Part shown: one piece after another, positions 31,420 through 41,863 of the stretch
How the letters are laid out: each line of letters starts with the position of its first letter
How positions within the stretch are numbered: the first letter of the stretch is position 1
DNA from: Enterobacter chuandaensis
GTDB lineage: Bacteria > Pseudomonadota > Gammaproteobacteria > Enterobacterales > Enterobacteriaceae
Length of the DNA stretch: 64,000 bases
Direction of reading: 5' to 3'
Assembly (NCBI RefSeq): GCF_003594915.1
Contig: NZ_QZCS01000018.1
Location: forward strand, 27,789 to 91,788
The notes under the pieces: model-generated
Database searches by the model: none
The model's input: the letters and a program-made list of their open reading frames with translations, nothing else
What the model was told of the DNA's origin: nothing
Program-made: the position numbers and the translations under genes

Positions 31420-32055
31420 ATGTTATCGTATTATTTTCAGGGGCTTGCGTTAGGCACGGCCATGATCCTCCCCCTTGGTCCACAAAATGCGTTTGTGATG
31501 AACCAGGGCATTCGCCGCCAGTATCATCTGATGATTGCCCTGCTATGCGCGGTGAGCGATTTGCTGCTGATTTGCGCCGGGATCTTTGGCGGCAGCGCGT
31601 TGCTGATGCAATCCCCATGGCTGCTGGCGCTGGTCACCTGGGGCGGCGTGGCGTTCCTGCTGTGGTACGGATTCGGTGCCCTGAAAACTGCAATGAGCAG
31701 CAATCTTGAACTGGCGAGCGCCGAAGTGATGAAGCAAGGGCGCTGGAAGATTATCGTCACCATGCTGGCGGTCACCTGGCTAAATCCGCACGTCTACCTC
31801 GATACCTTTGTGGTGCTGGGCAGCCTGGGCGGACAGCTGGACGTTGAGCCGAAACGCTGGTTTGCGCTCGGCACGGTCAGTGCCTCTTTCCTCTGGTTCT
31901 TCGGCCTGGCAATCCTGGCAGCGTGGCTGGCACCGCGCCTGCGGACTGCTAAAGCGCAGCGCATCATTAATACGCTGGTGGGGCTGGTGATGTGGTTTAT
32001 CGCTTTCCAGCTGGCGAAAGAGGGGATTCATCACGTACAGGGATTGTTCAACTAA
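31420..32055 (+). CDS. argO: Arginine exporter ArgO
   Basis: ArgO exports arginine and its toxic analogue canavanine through the inner membrane (LysE family). The 211 residues form about six hydrophobic segments; the N-terminal [17 protein letters not shown] and [10 protein letters not shown] motifs are family-typical. In E. coli it is activated by ArgP with arginine, and argP lies about 0.9 kb away here on the other strand. Confidence 0.94.
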   Translation: MLSYYFQGLALGTAMILPLGPQNAFVMNQGIRRQYHLMIALLCAVSDLLLICAGIFGGSALLMQSPWLLALVTWGGVAFLLWYGFGALKTAMSSNLELASAEVMKQGRWKIIVTMLAVTWLNPHVYLDTFVVLGSLGGQLDVEPKRWFALGTVSASFLWFFGLAILAAWLAPRLRTAKAQRIINTLVGLVMWFIAFQLAKEGIHHVQGLFN

Positions 32056-32148
32056 GCGTTTGTCTTATGGACATCTGAACAAGACCCGCTAAGCTTGCTG
32101 GCATGCGCCCTGTTGTTGGGGCACTCTTCGCAACATGGAGGAATGACA

Positions 32149-32880
32149 GTGAAGTTTAAAGTGATGGCCCTGGCGGCATTAGTAAGTTTAGGTGCGGTGT
32201 CGGTGCAGGCAAGTGAACTGCCGGATGGCCCGCACATCGTCACGTCAGGCACCGCAAGCGTGGACGCGGTACCGGATGTTGCAACCCTGGCAATTGAAGT
32301 GAATGTGGCTGCAAAAGATGCCGCTTCCGCCAAAAAACAGGCAGACGATCGTGTTGCGCAATATCTCTCTTTCCTGGAACAGAACGGTGTTGCTAAAAAA
32401 GACATCAGCTCTGCGAACCTGCGTACCCAACCGGATTACGACTACCAGAACGGCAAAAGTATCCTGAAAGGCTATCGCGCCGTGCGCACTGTGGAAGTGA
32501 CCGTGCGCCAGCTGGACAAGCTGAATTCCCTGCTGGACGGCGCGCTGAAGGCGGGCCTGAACGAAATCCGTTCTGTGTCGCTGGGCGTTGCGCAACCGGA
32601 GAAGTATAAAGACGAAGCGCGTAAAGCGGCGATTGACGATGCTATTCATCAGGCGGAACAGCTGGCGTCCGGCTTCAAGAGTAAGCTCGGCCCGGTTTAC
32701 AGCGTGCGTTACCACGTCTCTAACTACCAGCCAAGCCCGATGGTGCGGATGATGAAGGCGGATGCCGCCCCGGTTTCTGCTCAGGAAACCTACGAGCAGC
32801 CAACCATTCAGTTCGACGATCAGGTGGATGTGGTCTTCCAGCTGGAGCCTGTTGCAGCACAGCCGAAACCTGCACAATAA
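32149..32880 (+). CDS. yggE: SIMPL domain periplasmic protein YggE
   Basis: The 243-residue protein has a signal peptide (VKFKVMALAALVSLGAVSVQA, start read as Met) and a SIMPL/DUF541 domain; in E. coli it lowers oxidative stress by an unknown mechanism. I start at GTG 32149, because GGAGG is 7 bases away, while the ATG at 32143 is only one base from it and the mature family begins MKFK. It follows argO by 93 bases and is closed by a REP palindrome with a T-rich tail. Confidence 0.9.
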   Translation: MKFKVMALAALVSLGAVSVQASELPDGPHIVTSGTASVDAVPDVATLAIEVNVAAKDAASAKKQADDRVAQYLSFLEQNGVAKKDISSANLRTQPDYDYQNGKSILKGYRAVRTVEVTVRQLDKLNSLLDGALKAGLNEIRSVSLGVAQPEKYKDEARKAAIDDAIHQAEQLASGFKSKLGPVYSVRYHVSNYQPSPMVRMMKADAAPVSAQETYEQPTIQFDDQVDVVFQLEPVAAQPKPAQ

Positions 32881-32883
32881 TCA

Positions 32884-32930
32884 GTAGGCCGGGTAAGGCG
32901 TAGCCGCCACCCGGCTTTTCTTTTTAATCC
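32884..32930 (+). repeat. REP-type palindrome after yggE
   Basis: GTAGGCCGGGTAAGGCGTAG followed by CCGCCACCCGGC (to 32915), then TTTTCTTTTT. It lies between convergent yggE and argP and probably ends the yggE transcript. Confidence 0.8.
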
Positions 32931-33817
32931 TGCCTCAAAACCTTGTGCCCAAATGCCAGCAGCGCGTCGGTGACGTTGCGCATCATGCGGCTTTCCGGCG
33001 CAAAGCGGTGCCAGTACAGCATCCGGCGCTGATAGAGACCCGGCGTTAAATCAATCAGCTCACCGCTTTTTAACTCTTTCTCAATTTGCAGATGTGGGAT
33101 CATGCAGCAGGTGGTGCCCTGACGTGCAAGCTGCACAAAGGCTTCTGACGAGTTGACGATATGGCACGGCACGCTGCCCGGAGGCAGGTCGAAATTCTGC
33201 TGCAGGAAAGCCTGATGCATATCGTCCAGATGGTCGAACGCCACGGCAGGCGCCTTCAGCAGCGCGGCGCGGGTGACGCCGTTCGGGAAGTAGCGCTCAG
33301 CGAAGGCTTTTGAACCGACAAACAGGTAGTCCAGCGCACCTAGCTGATCCACCAGGCAGCTCGGCAGCGCCTGAGGCTGGATACTGACCGCCCCAACCAC
33401 TTCACCGCGACGCAGGCGCTCCTGGGTGCGGGTTTCATCTTCAACCTGGAGATTCAGGCGGATAGGGGAGTCGGCCAGCACTGGCGCAAGAGCCGGCAAC
33501 AGCCAGGTTGCCAGACTGTCAGCGTTGACCGCCAGCGAGAGCAGCAGCGGCGTGGAGCCCGTTTGTTCATCACCCAGCCACTCATCTTCCAGCAGTTCAA
33601 CCTGGCGCAGCAGGGCGAGGAGCTTTTGCCCTTGTTCCGTTGGACGCGGCGGCACGGTACGCACCAGCAGCGGCTGCCCGAACATGTTTTCAAGCTGTTT
33701 GATACGCTGTGATACGGCGGACTGGGTGATGCACAGCTTTTGCGCCGCGCGTTCAAAACCGCGTTCACGAATAACTGCATCAAGTGCCTGTAGTGTTCTG
33801 TAGTCCGGACGTTTCAT
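32924..33817 (-). CDS. argP: LysR-family regulator ArgP (IciA)
   Basis: ArgP responds to lysine and arginine and activates argO, dapB and other genes; as IciA it also binds oriC. The 297-residue protein begins [19 protein letters not shown], and the LysR helix-turn-helix covers residues 18-45 ([19 protein letters not shown]). An effector domain follows. It is divergent from rpiA over 127 bases. Confidence 0.95.
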   Translation of the reverse strand: MKRPDYRTLQALDAVIRERGFERAAQKLCITQSAVSQRIKQLENMFGQPLLVRTVPPRPTEQGQKLLALLRQVELLEDEWLGDEQTGSTPLLLSLAVNADSLATWLLPALAPVLADSPIRLNLQVEDETRTQERLRRGEVVGAVSIQPQALPSCLVDQLGALDYLFVGSKAFAERYFPNGVTRAALLKAPAVAFDHLDDMHQAFLQQNFDLPPGSVPCHIVNSSEAFVQLARQGTTCCMIPHLQIEKELKSGELIDLTPGLYQRRMLYWHRFAPESRMMRNVTDALLAFGHKVLRQD

Positions 33818-33944
33818 TGCTCTGGCTGACTCCTTAATTTTGCTTAATCTGCACTATGACACAATTTTCCCTTCGTGGCAGACGAAATCCATTCGACGTG
33901 TTCTATAATGCGCCCTGAGTTTTCACACCACAGGCAAAACGATC

Positions 33945-34604
33945 ATGACGCAGGATGAACTGAAAAAAGCAGTAGGATGGGCCGCTCTCCAGTACGTACA
34001 GCCAGGTACCATTGTCGGTGTTGGTACAGGGTCGACGGCGGCACACTTTATCGATGCGCTGGGCACGATGAAGGGGCAGATCGAGGGCGCGGTTTCCAGC
34101 TCCGATGCCTCCACGGAAAAGCTGAAAAGCCTCGGCATTACCGTTTTCGATCTCAACGAAGTGGACTGTCTGGGGATTTACGTTGATGGCGCGGATGAAA
34201 TCAACGGCCACATGCAGATGATCAAAGGCGGCGGCGCGGCGCTGACCCGCGAAAAGATCATTGCTTCCGTTGCGGACAAGTTCATCTGCATCGCGGATGC
34301 CTCCAAGCAGGTCGATATTCTGGGGAATTTCCCGCTGCCGGTTGAAGTGATCCCGATGGCTCGCAGTGCGGTTGCGCGTCAGCTGGTGAAGCTGGGCGGT
34401 CGTCCGGAATATCGTCAGGGCGTGGTGACCGACAACGGTAACGTGATCCTCGACGTTCATGGCCTGGAAATCCTCGACGCGATTGCGCTGGAAAATGCCA
34501 TCAATAGCATTCCAGGCGTAGTCACTGTAGGGTTATTTGCCAACCGTGGCGCGGACGTGGCGCTGATCGGCACTGCTGACGGCGTGAAAACCATCGTAAA
34601 ATGA
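33945..34604 (+). CDS. rpiA: Ribose-5-phosphate isomerase A
   Basis: RpiA interconverts ribose 5-phosphate and ribulose 5-phosphate. The 219 residues show the phosphate loop [11 protein letters not shown] near 24-34, DGADEIN near 81-87, and [12 protein letters not shown] with the catalytic Glu. Its product feeds transketolase, encoded at 24502. A G/C hairpin follows the stop. Confidence 0.97.
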   Translation: MTQDELKKAVGWAALQYVQPGTIVGVGTGSTAAHFIDALGTMKGQIEGAVSSSDASTEKLKSLGITVFDLNEVDCLGIYVDGADEINGHMQMIKGGGAALTREKIIASVADKFICIADASKQVDILGNFPLPVEVIPMARSAVARQLVKLGGRPEYRQGVVTDNGNVILDVHGLEILDAIALENAINSIPGVVTVGLFANRGADVALIGTADGVKTIVK

Positions 34605-34609
34605 TCTGA

Positions 34610-34640
34610 CGGGGGGAGTTCTCCCCCCGCTAAAAAATTT
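34610..34640 (+). terminator. Terminator of rpiA
   Basis: GGGGGGAG-TT-CTCCCCCC forms a very GC-rich stem directly after rpiA, followed by an AT-rich tail (CTAAAAAATTTTT). Confidence 0.65.
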
Positions 34641-34656
34641 TTGAAAAGCTAAATTC

Positions 34657-34672
34657 GGTGACTTGTGTCACG
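34657..34672. promoter_or_regulatory. CRP-like site upstream of serA
   Basis: GGTGACTTGTGTCACG has the GTGA-N6-TCAC core intact, with only the outer bases off consensus. It lies about 200 bases before serA. CRP is a known activator at one of the E. coli serA promoters. Confidence 0.5.
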
Positions 34673-34870
34673 TTTTTCCGCCTCTTTTGCCGATCCTGCC
34701 ACGTTCATAAATTTCCACAGCATTTTCCTCTGCCATTTAGCCCTGTATGACTTTTCTTCAGAGTGCCGACGCAAACGTTCATATTGCTGCAATAGTTTTT
34801 TTTGATATGTTGGCTACAGCGGATTTTAATCCAGCACAACATCAGTTCAGATAAAAACAGGGTCGGGGAA

Positions 34871-36103
34871 ATGGCAAAGGTATCACTGGAGAAAGACAAA
34901 ATTAAATTCCTGCTGGTCGAGGGCGTGCATCAAAAAGCAATCGATAGCCTTCGTGCGGCAGGTTACACCAACATCGAATTTCACAAAGGCGCGCTGGACA
35001 CCGAAGAGCTGAAAGCGGCCATCCGTGATGCCCATTTCATTGGCCTGCGATCCCGTACTCACCTGACTGAAGATGTGATTGCCGCGGCGGAAAAGCTGGT
35101 TGCCATTGGCTGCTTCTGCATCGGCACCAACCAGGTCGACCTGAATGCTGCCGCCAAACGCGGTATCCCGGTCTTTAACGCCCCGTTCTCCAACACCCGT
35201 TCCGTGGCGGAGCTGGTGATTGGCGAACTGCTGCTGCTGCTGCGCGGTATCCCGGAAGCTAACGCTAAAGCGCACCGCGGCGTGTGGAACAAACTGGCAG
35301 CGGGCTCATACGAAGCTCGTGGTAAAAAACTGGGTATCATCGGCTACGGCCACATCGGTACGCAGCTCGGTATTCTGGCGGAATCCCTGGGTATGCACGT
35401 GTTTTTCTACGATATCGAAAGCAAGCTGCCGCTGGGCAATGCGACCCAGGTTCAACACCTGTCTGACCTGCTGAACATGAGCGACGTGGTGAGCCTGCAC
35501 GTGCCGGAAAACGCCTCCACCAAAAACATGATGGGCGCGGAAGAGCTGGCGCTGATGAAGCCGGGCTCTCTGCTGATCAACGCCGCTCGCGGTACGGTGG
35601 TCGATATTCCTGCGCTGTGCGACGCGCTGAAGCGTAAGCATCTGGCGGGGGCGGCCATCGACGTGTTCCCGACGGAGCCTGCCACCAACAGCGATCCGTT
35701 TAACTCTCCGCTGTGTGAATTCGACAACGTGATCCTGACGCCACACATCGGCGGTTCGACTCAGGAAGCGCAGGAGAATATCGGTCTGGAAGTGGCGGGT
35801 AAGCTGAGCAAATATTCCGACAACGGTTCAACGCTCTCTGCGGTGAACTTCCCGGAAGTGTCTTTGCCGCTGCACGGTGGTCGTCGTCTGCTGCACATCC
35901 ACGAAAACCGTCCTGGCGTGCTGACCGCCATCAACCAGATCTTTGCCGAGCAGAGCGTTAACATTGCGGCCCAGTACCTGCAAACCAACTCGCAGATGGG
36001 CTACGTGGTTATCGATATTGAAGCCGATGAAGATGTTGCCGAGAAAGCGCTGCAGAGCATGAAGGCCATACCGGGAACGATTCGCGCGCGTCTGCTGTAC
36101 TGA
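34871..36103 (+). CDS. serA: D-3-phosphoglycerate dehydrogenase
   Basis: SerA oxidises 3-phosphoglycerate, the committed step of serine synthesis, and is inhibited by serine. The 410-residue enzyme has NAD-binding GIIGYGHIGTQLG near 158-170, the catalytic Arg in INAARGTVVD, the His in LTPHIGGST, and a C-terminal ACT domain (about 339-410) that binds serine. The ATG at 34871 follows GGGG and gives the E. coli start MAKVSLEKDKIKF. Serine made here supplies glycine for the gcv system downstream. Confidence 0.97.
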   Translation: MAKVSLEKDKIKFLLVEGVHQKAIDSLRAAGYTNIEFHKGALDTEELKAAIRDAHFIGLRSRTHLTEDVIAAAEKLVAIGCFCIGTNQVDLNAAAKRGIPVFNAPFSNTRSVAELVIGELLLLLRGIPEANAKAHRGVWNKLAAGSYEARGKKLGIIGYGHIGTQLGILAESLGMHVFFYDIESKLPLGNATQVQHLSDLLNMSDVVSLHVPENASTKNMMGAEELALMKPGSLLINAARGTVVDIPALCDALKRKHLAGAAIDVFPTEPATNSDPFNSPLCEFDNVILTPHIGGSTQEAQENIGLEVAGKLSKYSDNGSTLSAVNFPEVSLPLHGGRRLLHIHENRPGVLTAINQIFAEQSVNIAAQYLQTNSQMGYVVIDIEADEDVAEKALQSMKAIPGTIRARLLY

Positions 36104-36119
36104 TCCTTGCGGTCTGTGG

Positions 36120-36200
36120 TGTCGGGTGGCGCTGACGCTTACCCGACCTACAATGTTCGAGGTTTTTCGTAGGCCGGGTAAGGCGCAGCCGCCACCCGGC
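36120..36200. repeat. Inverted pair of REP palindromes
   Basis: TGTCGGGTGGCGCTGACGCT followed by TACCCGACCTAC (36120-36151), and GTAGGCCGGGTAAGGCGCAG followed by CCGCCACCCGGC (36169-36200), stand in opposite orientation 17 bases apart. This is a BIME-like arrangement between convergent serA and fau. Confidence 0.8.
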
Positions 36201-36206
36201 TTTATG

Positions 36207-36803
36207 CTACCAAAGCCACGTTTTACTTGGCGTTACCACCGCAGGCAGCGGAATATCCCATTTCTCCACCGGCAAGGCTTCTACAGCCTGGCAATCATGC
36301 GCATAGCCGACCGGCTGCAAACCATACTGCCGCCAGTTTTGCAGCGTTCGGTCGTAAAAACCGCCGCCCATACCTAAGCGCTGTCCCTGCTCATCAAACG
36401 CCACCAGCGGCGTAATCAGCACGTCCAGCTCGGACAGCGGTAATACGTCGCGCACGTCGAGTTTTGGCTCGGTAATTTTCAGACGATTTACCACCAGCTC
36501 GCTGTGCGGGTGGTAGTGCAGAAACAGCAAATTACCTTTGCTAAACGGATGCAGTACCGGCAGGTAAACCCGTTTTCCGGCGCGCCAGAGCTGGTCGATA
36601 AGCGGCTGGGTATCCAGCTCGCCATCAAACGACAGAAACAGGGCGACCGTGTTGGCCATCACGACAGGCGGATAGGCCATCATGCGGGCGGCGGCCTGCT
36701 GCGCAAAGTGTGCTTGTTGTTCGGACGTAAGTGCGCGACGACGCTGGCGAATGAGCTGACGGATGTCCTGGCGTGAAGCAGAAACTTCAGGGAATTGAGT
36801 CAT
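36207..36803 (-). CDS. fau: 5-formyltetrahydrofolate cyclo-ligase
   Basis: Fau (YgfA) returns 5-formyl-THF to 5,10-methenyl-THF using ATP. The 198-residue product has LFLSFDGELDTQPLI and the signature GQRLGMGGGFYDRTL. I start at MTQFPEVSAS (36803); a shorter start at a Met-lacking LIRQRRR region corresponds to the older E. coli annotation. It lies 24 bases downstream of 6S RNA on the same strand, so it is made from the ssrS transcript as in E. coli. Confidence 0.93.
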   Translation of the reverse strand: MTQFPEVSASRQDIRQLIRQRRRALTSEQQAHFAQQAAARMMAYPPVVMANTVALFLSFDGELDTQPLIDQLWRAGKRVYLPVLHPFSKGNLLFLHYHPHSELVVNRLKITEPKLDVRDVLPLSELDVLITPLVAFDEQGQRLGMGGGFYDRTLQNWRQYGLQPVGYAHDCQAVEALPVEKWDIPLPAVVTPSKTWLW

Positions 36804-36827
36804 GGTAGTCGGTAGAAGAAGAAAGAG

Positions 36828-37011
36828 GGAATCTCCGAGATGCCGCCGCAGGCTGTAACCCTTGAACCCTTGGTTCAAGGTGAATGTGTCGTCATAGTTT
36901 TAAGGCTTCTCGGACGAACCGAGCATGCTCACCAACCATGGAGCGCCACATTCTTGTGGTATGAAATATCGGCTCAGGGGACTGGCCCGCTTGCGAACAT
37001 CTCAGAGAAAT
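36828..37011 (-). ncRNA. ssrS: 6S RNA
   Basis: The 184 bases read on the minus strand begin ATTTCTCTGAGATGTTCGCA and end GGAGATTCC, with the long terminal pairing TCTCTGAGATG/CATCTCGGAGA closing the molecule. The sequence is nearly identical to E. coli 6S RNA, which binds sigma-70 RNA polymerase as a promoter mimic in stationary phase. It stands between zapA and fau, its usual place. Confidence 0.96.
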
Positions 37012-37052
37012 TTTGTCTTCACAGTTACTCTACCATAGTCAACTGCGAAGTG

Positions 37053-37448
<396 letters not shown>

Positions 37449-37549
37449 CTATAGCTACCCTGATGTGAAGATACAAGCCCTTTTCTGGTATCACCAGGGT
37501 CCAAAGTGGTAGCATATCATGAATATCCTCCCTTTGATGACGAATGCGT

Positions 37550-38128
37550 ATGTCTATACAGAACGAAATGCCTGGTTACAAGGATTTAAACCAGTTACTG
37601 AACCAGCAGGGAGTCGGTCTTACCCCTGCCGAAATGCACGGTCTGATCAGCGGCATACTGTGCGGCGGAAACAGCGACAGCTCATGGCAGCCGCTGATCC
37701 ACGACCTCACGAACGAAGGGCTGGCGTTTGGCCACGAACTGGCGGAAGCGCTGCGTAAAATGCACGCCGCAACCAGCGATTCGCTGGAAGACGATGGCTT
37801 CCTTTTTCAGCTTTATCTGCCTGAAGGCGACGATGTCAGCGTCTTCGATCGCGCCGATGCGCTCGCGGGTTGGGTAAACCACTATCTGCTTGGCCTGGGC
37901 GTTACCCAGCCGAAGCTCGATAAAGTGACCGGCGAAGCGGGTGAAGCGATCGACGATCTGCGCAACATCGCCCAGCTTGGCTACGATGAAGACGAAGATC
38001 AGGAAGAGCTGGAGATGTCTCTCGAAGAGATCATCGAGTACGTGCGCGTGGCGGCGCTGCTGTGCCACGACAACTTTACGCGTTCGCAGCCGACCGCGCC
38101 GGAAGTTCGCAAGCCAACCTTACATTAA
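37550..38128 (+). CDS. ygfB: UPF0149 family protein YgfB
   Basis: The 192-residue helical protein belongs to UPF0149; its role in enterobacteria is unknown, while a Pseudomonas relative affects beta-lactamase control. The C-terminal part is very acidic ([22 protein letters not shown]). The ATG at 37550 gives the E. coli start [10 protein letters not shown]. It is first in ygfB-pepP-ubiH-ubiI. Confidence 0.93.
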   Translation: MSIQNEMPGYKDLNQLLNQQGVGLTPAEMHGLISGILCGGNSDSSWQPLIHDLTNEGLAFGHELAEALRKMHAATSDSLEDDGFLFQLYLPEGDDVSVFDRADALAGWVNHYLLGLGVTQPKLDKVTGEAGEAIDDLRNIAQLGYDEDEDQEELEMSLEEIIEYVRVAALLCHDNFTRSQPTAPEVRKPTLH

Positions 38129-38153
38129 GAAAAATAACGCACAGGAGGGTGTC

Positions 38154-39473
38154 ATGGTTATCTCGCATCAAGAGTATTCTCGTCGCCGTCAGGCGCTGTT
38201 GGCAAACATGCAGCCGGGCAGCGCGGCCCTGATTTTTGCCGCGCCGGAAGTGACGCGCAGCGCCGACAGCGAATACCCCTATCGCCAGAACAGCGATTTC
38301 TGGTACTTCACCGGGTTTAACGAGCCGGAAGCGGTACTTGTGCTGATTAAGAGCAATGACACCCACAACCACAGCGTGATTTTCAACCGCGTGCGCGATC
38401 TGACGGCTGAAATCTGGTTTGGCCGCCGCTTAGGGCAAGAGGCCGCACCGGAAAAGCTGGGCGTTGACCGCGCGCTGGCGTTTAGCGAAATCAACCAGCA
38501 GCTCTATCAGCTGCTGAATGGCCTGGACGTGCTCTACCACGCCCAGGGCGAATACGCCTACGCTGATGAGATTGTTTTCAACGCGCTGGATAAGCTGCGT
38601 AAAGGTTCTCGCCAGAACCTTTCCGCGCCCGCAACGCTCACGGACTGGCGTCCGGTGGTGCACGAGATGCGCCTGTTTAAGTCTGAAGAAGAGCTCAACG
38701 TGCTGCGCCGCGCGGGCGAAATCAGCGCCCTGGCGCACACCCGCGCGATGGAAAAATGCCGTCCCGGAATGTTCGAATACCAGCTTGAAGGCGAAATTCA
38801 CCACGAATTTAACCGCCACGGCGCGCGCTTCCCGTCCTACAACACCATTGTTGGCGGCGGGGAAAACGGATGCATTCTGCACTACACCGAAAACGAAAGC
38901 GCGCTGCGCGACGGCGATTTGGTGCTGATTGACGCCGGTTGCGAATATCAGGGCTATGCGGGCGACATCACCCGTACCTTCCCGGTGAACGGTAAATTCT
39001 CACCGGCGCAGCGGGCGATTTATGACATTGTTCTCGAATCACTCGAGACGGCGCTGACGCTGTATCGCCCGGGTACCTCCATTCAGGAAGTGACCGGCGA
39101 GGTGGTGCGCATCATGATTACCGGGTTGGTTAAGCTTGGGATCCTCAAAGGGGATGTCGACACACTGATTACCGAGAACGCTCACCGCCCGTATTTTATG
39201 CACGGCCTGAGCCACTGGCTGGGGCTGGATGTGCATGACGTGGGCGCGTACGGCCCTGAACGTTCGCGCGTGCTGGAGCCGGGCATGGTGCTGACCGTCG
39301 AGCCGGGGCTGTACATCGCGCCGGATGCCGATGTGCCAGAAGAATACCGCGGAATTGGCATTCGTATTGAAGACGACATCGTCATCACCGAAACCGGCAA
39401 CGAAAACCTGACCGCGAGCGTGGTAAAAAAAGCGGATGATATCGAGGCGCTGATGGCAGCGGCGCGCTTATGA
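38154..39473 (+). CDS. pepP: Xaa-Pro aminopeptidase PepP
   Basis: PepP removes the N-terminal residue before proline, using two Mn ions. The 439-residue M24 peptidase has the metal ligands in LIDAGCEYQGYAGDITRTFP, HGLSHWLGLDVHD, TVEPGLY and GIRIEDD. The start at MVISHQEY has AGGAGGG just upstream. It overlaps ubiH by four bases (ATGA). Confidence 0.96.
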   Translation: MVISHQEYSRRRQALLANMQPGSAALIFAAPEVTRSADSEYPYRQNSDFWYFTGFNEPEAVLVLIKSNDTHNHSVIFNRVRDLTAEIWFGRRLGQEAAPEKLGVDRALAFSEINQQLYQLLNGLDVLYHAQGEYAYADEIVFNALDKLRKGSRQNLSAPATLTDWRPVVHEMRLFKSEEELNVLRRAGEISALAHTRAMEKCRPGMFEYQLEGEIHHEFNRHGARFPSYNTIVGGGENGCILHYTENESALRDGDLVLIDAGCEYQGYAGDITRTFPVNGKFSPAQRAIYDIVLESLETALTLYRPGTSIQEVTGEVVRIMITGLVKLGILKGDVDTLITENAHRPYFMHGLSHWLGLDVHDVGAYGPERSRVLEPGMVLTVEPGLYIAPDADVPEEYRGIGIRIEDDIVITETGNENLTASVVKKADDIEALMAAARL

Positions 39474-40648
39474 GCGTGATCATCGTGGGCGGCGGCATGA
39501 CCGGCGCCACGCTGGCGTTAGCCATCTCGCAGTTGACGAAGGGTCAGCTTCCGGTTCATCTGGTTGAAGCCGTCGCGCCGCAGGCGAAGCATCACCCTGG
39601 GTTTGATTCCCGCGCCATTGCCCTGGCGCAGGGCACCTGCCAGCAGCTGTCCCGGATTGGTATCTGGCAGGCCATCGCCGATTGCGCCACCGCCATTAAT
39701 ACCGTGCACGTGAGCGATCGCGGCCATGCCGGGTTTGTCACGCTGGATGCCCATGACTACCGTATTGCCGCGCTGGGCCAGGTTGTAGAACTCCACGATG
39801 TCGGCCTGCGCCTGTTCCGTCTGTTGCAGGACGCGCCAGGCGTGACGCTGCACTGTCCGGCACGCGTTGACAGCTTCACCCGCAGTGAAGATGCGGTCAG
39901 CGTGACGCTGGATAATGGTGTTGTTCTCGATGGCCAGCTTCTGGTTGCCGCGGACGGATCGCGCTCGGCGCTCGGCACCCAGTGTGGTGTAGAGTGGCGT
40001 CAGCAGCCTTACGGGCAGGTTGCGGTTATTGCGAACGTCTCGACCGCCGCGGAACACAATGGCCGGGCGTTTGAGCGCTTCACGCAGCACGGTCCGCTGG
40101 CGATGCTGCCGATGTCGGAAGGTCGTTGTTCGCTGGTCTGGTGCCACCCTCAGGATAAAGCCGAAGAGGTTAAGTCCTGGTCCGACGAACGTTTTTGTAA
40201 CGAGCTGCAGAAAGCCTTTGGCTGGCGGCTCGGGCGTATTACCCAGGCGGGAAAACGTACGGTCTATCCGCTATCGTTAACCACCGCATCACAGTCTGTT
40301 TCCCACCGGGTGGCGCTGGTCGGCAACGCGGCGCAGACCCTTCACCCTATCGCAGGTCAGGGCTTTAACCTCGGCCTGCGGGATGTGATGAGCCTGGCTG
40401 AAACCCTTTCTCAGGCGTGGGGCGAACAAAAAGACTGCGGCGCTTATTCGGTGCTAAGCCATTACCAGAAGCGACGTCAGGCCGATAAAGAGGCGACAAT
40501 CGGCGTCACCGATGGTTTGGTCCATCTGTTTGCCAATCGCTGGGCGCCGCTGGTTGCCGGTCGCAACCTCGGGCTGATGGCGATGGAACTGTTCATTCCG
40601 GCACGTGACGTGCTGGCGCAGCGGACCCTGGGTTGGGTCGCGCGTTAA
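39470..40648 (+). CDS. ubiH: 2-octaprenyl-6-methoxyphenol hydroxylase UbiH
   Basis: UbiH is the FAD monooxygenase for the C1 hydroxylation of ubiquinone synthesis. The 392 residues show the FAD motif IIVGGGMTGATLALA, the middle DG motif LLVAADGSRSALG, and GNAAQTLHPIAGQGFNLG, where most relatives have GDAAH. It is coupled to pepP by ATGA and lies 12 bases before ubiI. Confidence 0.95.
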   Translation: MSVIIVGGGMTGATLALAISQLTKGQLPVHLVEAVAPQAKHHPGFDSRAIALAQGTCQQLSRIGIWQAIADCATAINTVHVSDRGHAGFVTLDAHDYRIAALGQVVELHDVGLRLFRLLQDAPGVTLHCPARVDSFTRSEDAVSVTLDNGVVLDGQLLVAADGSRSALGTQCGVEWRQQPYGQVAVIANVSTAAEHNGRAFERFTQHGPLAMLPMSEGRCSLVWCHPQDKAEEVKSWSDERFCNELQKAFGWRLGRITQAGKRTVYPLSLTTASQSVSHRVALVGNAAQTLHPIAGQGFNLGLRDVMSLAETLSQAWGEQKDCGAYSVLSHYQKRRQADKEATIGVTDGLVHLFANRWAPLVAGRNLGLMAMELFIPARDVLAQRTLGWVAR

Positions 40649-40660
40649 GGAGTTATCACT

Positions 40661-41863
40661 GTGCAAAATGTTGATGTTGCTATCGTTGGCGGCGGAATGG
40701 TTGGGCTGGCGCTGGCCTGCGGTTTACAGGGCAGCGGCCTGCGCGTGACCGTGCTGGAGCAAAAGCAGCCTCAGCCCGTCGCACCTGATGCCCCGCCGGA
40801 ACTCCGCGTGTCGGCGATTAACGCGGCCAGCGAAAAGCTGCTGACGCGTCTCGGCGTCTGGTCAGATATTATTGCCCAGCGTGCCAGCTGCTATCACGGC
40901 ATGGAAGTGTGGGACAAAGACAGTTTTGGCCACATTGCCTTTGATGATGAAAGCATGGGCTACAGCCATCTTGGTCACATCATCGAAAACGCGGTGATCC
41001 ACCACGCGCTGTGGCAGAAAGCAGAGCAGTGCAGCGACGTGACGCTGGTAGCACCTGCGCAGATCCAACAGGTGGCATGGGGCGAAAACGAGGCGTTTAT
41101 CACTCTGCAAAGCGGTGACATGCTGACCGCGCGCCTGGTGGTGGGTGCCGACGGCGCTAACTCCTGGCTGCGCAACAAGGCCGATATTCCGCTAACGTAC
41201 TGGGATTACCGCCATCATGCGATGGTGGCAACAATCCGTACCGAAGAGCCGCACGGCGGCGTGGCGCGGCAGATTTTCCACAACGACGGTATTCTGGCCT
41301 TCCTGCCGCTTGCCGATCCGCACCTGTGCTCGATTGTCTGGTCCCTGGTGCCGGAAAAAGCGAAGCAGATGCAGGAGGCGACGCCGGAGGCCTTTAACCA
41401 GGCGCTGTGCGTGGCGTTTGATAACCGTCTTGGCCTGTGCACGCTTGAAAGCGAGCGGCTGGTGTTCCCGTTAACCGGCCGTTACGCGCGTCAGTTTGCG
41501 GCGCACCGTCTGGCGCTGGTGGGCGATGCGGCCCATACCATTCATCCGCTGGCGGGGCAGGGCGTTAACCTCGGCTTTATGGACGCGGCGGAACTGGTGG
41601 AAGAACTGCGTCGCCTGCACCGTGAAGGTAAAGATATCGGTCAGCATCTGTATCTGCGTCGCTATGAGCGCAGCCGCAAGCACAGCGCGGCGATGATGCT
41701 GGCGGGGATGCAGGGCTTCCGCGAGCTGTTTGCCGGGGCAAATCCGGCGAAAAAACTGCTGCGCGATATCGGTCTTAAACTCGCAGACACCCTTCCCGGC
41801 GTCAAACCTCAACTTCTGCGTCAGGCAATGGGTCTTAACGATCTTCCCGACTGGTTACGCTAA
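40661..41863 (+). CDS. ubiI: 2-octaprenylphenol hydroxylase UbiI (VisC)
   Basis: UbiI hydroxylates C5 of the ubiquinone ring. The 400-residue FAD monooxygenase is a paralogue of UbiH, with VAIVGGGMVGLALACG, VVGADGANSWLR and GDAAHTIHPLAGQGVNLGF. It starts at GTG after an AGGAG site. It ends the ygfB-pepP-ubiH-ubiI cluster. Confidence 0.95.
   Translation: MQNVDVAIVGGGMVGLALACGLQGSGLRVTVLEQKQPQPVAPDAPPELRVSAINAASEKLLTRLGVWSDIIAQRASCYHGMEVWDKDSFGHIAFDDESMGYSHLGHIIENAVIHHALWQKAEQCSDVTLVAPAQIQQVAWGENEAFITLQSGDMLTARLVVGADGANSWLRNKADIPLTYWDYRHHAMVATIRTEEPHGGVARQIFHNDGILAFLPLADPHLCSIVWSLVPEKAKQMQEATPEAFNQALCVAFDNRLGLCTLESERLVFPLTGRYARQFAAHRLALVGDAAHTIHPLAGQGVNLGFMDAAELVEELRRLHREGKDIGQHLYLRRYERSRKHSAAMMLAGMQGFRELFAGANPAKKLLRDIGLKLADTLPGVKPQLLRQAMGLNDLPDWLR

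Noticed and set aside
34769..34784. PurR-like box (ACGCAAACGTTCATAT) before serA
   Set aside because: Only the left two thirds fit the consensus and I know of no firm PurR control of serA, so it is likely chance.
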